A stretch of DNA of 6,775 nt from an uncultured Eubacteriales bacterium (GTDB lineage Bacteria; Bacillota; Clostridia; Oscillospirales; QAKW01). Below the pieces are notes generated by a model. The model was not told the origin of the DNA, made no database searches, and worked only from the letters and a program-made list of their open reading frames with translations. Location: the NCBI GenBank assembly GCA_934378025.1, contig CAKRPM010000071.1, forward strand, positions 1 through 6,775. The letters run 5' to 3'. Of this stretch, positions 5,742 through 6,775 are shown piece by piece. Position 1 is the first letter of the stretch. The number at the start of each line of letters is the position of its first letter. A program made the translations under genes and the position numbers.

Positions 5742-6775
5742 ATGATTAGAGAAGATTTAAGAAATATTGCAATTATCGCACACGTAGACCATGGAAAGAC
5801 GACGCTGGTGGATGAAATGCTCAAGCAAGGCGGCATCTTCCGTCAAGGCCAGGACGTGACCGAGCGGGTCATGGATTCGGGCGATTTGGAGCGCGAGCGC
5901 GGTATTACGATTTTGGCAAAGAACACCTCTGCCTCCTGGAAAGGTGTGAAAATCAACATTGTTGACACCCCGGGACACGCGGATTTTTCCGGCGAGGTGG
6001 AGCGTATTTTAAAGATGGTCAACGGCGTATTGCTGCTGGTGGACGCGGCGGAGGGGCCGATGCCGCAAACCCGCTTTGTTTTGCAAAAGGCGCTGGAAAT
6101 GGGGCATAAGATCATTGTGGTGGTCAATAAGGTGGACAAGCCGGACGCCCGCCCCGACGAGGTGCTGGACGAGGTGCTGGAGCTGCTGATCGATCTGGAC
6201 GCCAACGACGAACAATTGGACAGCCCGGTGGTATTTTGCTCGGGTCGTAACGGGACGGCTTCTTTGGCTCCCGATGTGGAGGGCGAGGATCTTTCTCCGT
6301 TGTTTGACAAAATTTTGGAGCATATCGATCCGCCGCAGGGGGATGAAACGGGCGCACTGCAAATGCTGGTTTCCTCCATTGATTATAACGACTATGTCGG
6401 ACGGATCGGCATCGGCTGCATTACACGGGGCGTCATTCGGCAAAACATGGACGTCAGCGTTGTGGATTATCACAATCCCGACGTGCTGCGCACCGGCCGT
6501 CTGCCCGCTTTATTCGCCATTGAAGGGCTGAACCGTGTGCCGGTGACCGAGGCAAAGGTGGGCGATATTGTTTGCTTCAGCGGCGTTTCGGATATCACCA
6601 TCGGGGAAACGCTGTGCGCCAAGGACGCGCCCGAGGCGCTTCCGTTTGTCAAAATCGGCGAGCCGACGATTGAAATGCGCTTTTCTGTCAACGACTCCCC
6701 CTTTGCGGGACAGGACGGGAAGTTTGTAACCTCCCGCCATTTGCGCGACCGTTTGCAGCGCGAGCTTTTGAAAGA
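5742..6775 (+). CDS. typA: Translational GTPase TypA/BipA, C-terminus cut by window edge
   Basis: The first 344 codons plus two bases are present, of a protein usually near 610 residues. TypA is an elongation-factor-like GTPase that binds the ribosome and helps 50S assembly and growth under stress such as cold. GTPase motifs are G1 AHVDHGKTT (13-21), the effector/G2 region RERGITI (51-57), G3 DTPGH (75-79), G4 NKVD (129-132) and a G5-like SGRNG (167-171). MDSGDLERERGITI is a TypA hallmark that separates it from LepA and EF-G. Domain II follows (DYNDYVGRIGIG, around 207-218), and the start of domain III carries FSVNDSPFAGQDGKFVTSR. The ATG at 5742 has GGTGAG (5731-5736) as ribosome binding site at five bases, and the N-terminus matches the family. 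It is transcribed away from the deacetylase gene, from its own promoter. Its end and following gene are outside the window. Confidence 0.97.
   Translation, partial: MIREDLRNIAIIAHVDHGKTTLVDEMLKQGGIFRQGQDVTERVMDSGDLERERGITILAKNTSASWKGVKINIVDTPGHADFSGEVERILKMVNGVLLLVDAAEGPMPQTRFVLQKALEMGHKIIVVVNKVDKPDARPDEVLDEVLELLIDLDANDEQLDSPVVFCSGRNGTASLAPDVEGEDLSPLFDKILEHIDPPQGDETGALQMLVSSIDYNDYVGRIGIGCITRGVIRQNMDVSVVDYHNPDVLRTGRLPALFAIEGLNRVPVTEAKVGDIVCFSGVSDITIGETLCAKDAPEALPFVKIGEPTIEMRFSVNDSPFAGQDGKFVTSRHLRDRLQRELLK

Noticed and set aside
1..6775. A novel defence, mobile or RNA-based system
   Set aside because: Every stretch over about 150 bases is explained by a conserved housekeeping gene. I saw no transposase, integrase, tRNA, direct-repeat array, riboswitch-like leader or toxin-antitoxin pair on either strand.

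Overview
The window looks like an ordinary chromosomal segment of a moderately GC-rich Bacillota (Firmicutes), most likely a clostridial lineage. Three things point that way: the mnmE-mnmG-rsmG order, a PdaA-type (spore-cortex) polysaccharide deacetylase, and strong Shine-Dalgarno and sigma-A-like promoter sequences. The lineage is inferred from protein motifs only. The PdaA-like gene suggests, but does not prove, an endospore former.

Layout. Positions 1-722 (minus) hold pgeF, a peptidoglycan-editing factor / multicopper-oxidase-fold protein, cut at its C-terminus by the window edge. The 89-bp gap 723-811 carries two back-to-back consensus promoters that share one -35 hexamer. One drives pgeF leftward and, as placed, gives an apparently leaderless mRNA. 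The other drives mnmE rightward. Positions 812-4743 (plus) are a compact three-gene operon, mnmE-mnmG-rsmG, with a 3-bp gap and then a 4-bp ATGA overlap. A perfect 42-bp palindrome (4748-4789) sits between the convergent ends of rsmG and the deacetylase and should terminate both. Positions 4813-5595 (minus) hold the deacetylase, best started at a TTG behind a near-perfect Shine-Dalgarno. The 147-bp divergent gap 5596-5741 contains an extended -10 promoter for typA. Positions 5742-6775 (plus) hold the first 344 codons of typA/bipA, cut by the window edge.

How the genes work together. MnmE and MnmG form one enzyme complex that modifies wobble uridine in tRNAs. RsmG methylates 16S rRNA, and TypA is a ribosome-binding translational GTPase, so most of the window serves translation. 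PgeF and the PdaA-like enzyme both concern peptidoglycan: fidelity of the peptide stem, and muramic-lactam formation or cell-wall deacetylation. I see no mobile element, CRISPR array, RNA gene or defence system, and no evidence for a previously undescribed system. The points most worth a second look are the shared -35 divergent promoter pair and the predicted leaderless pgeF transcript.
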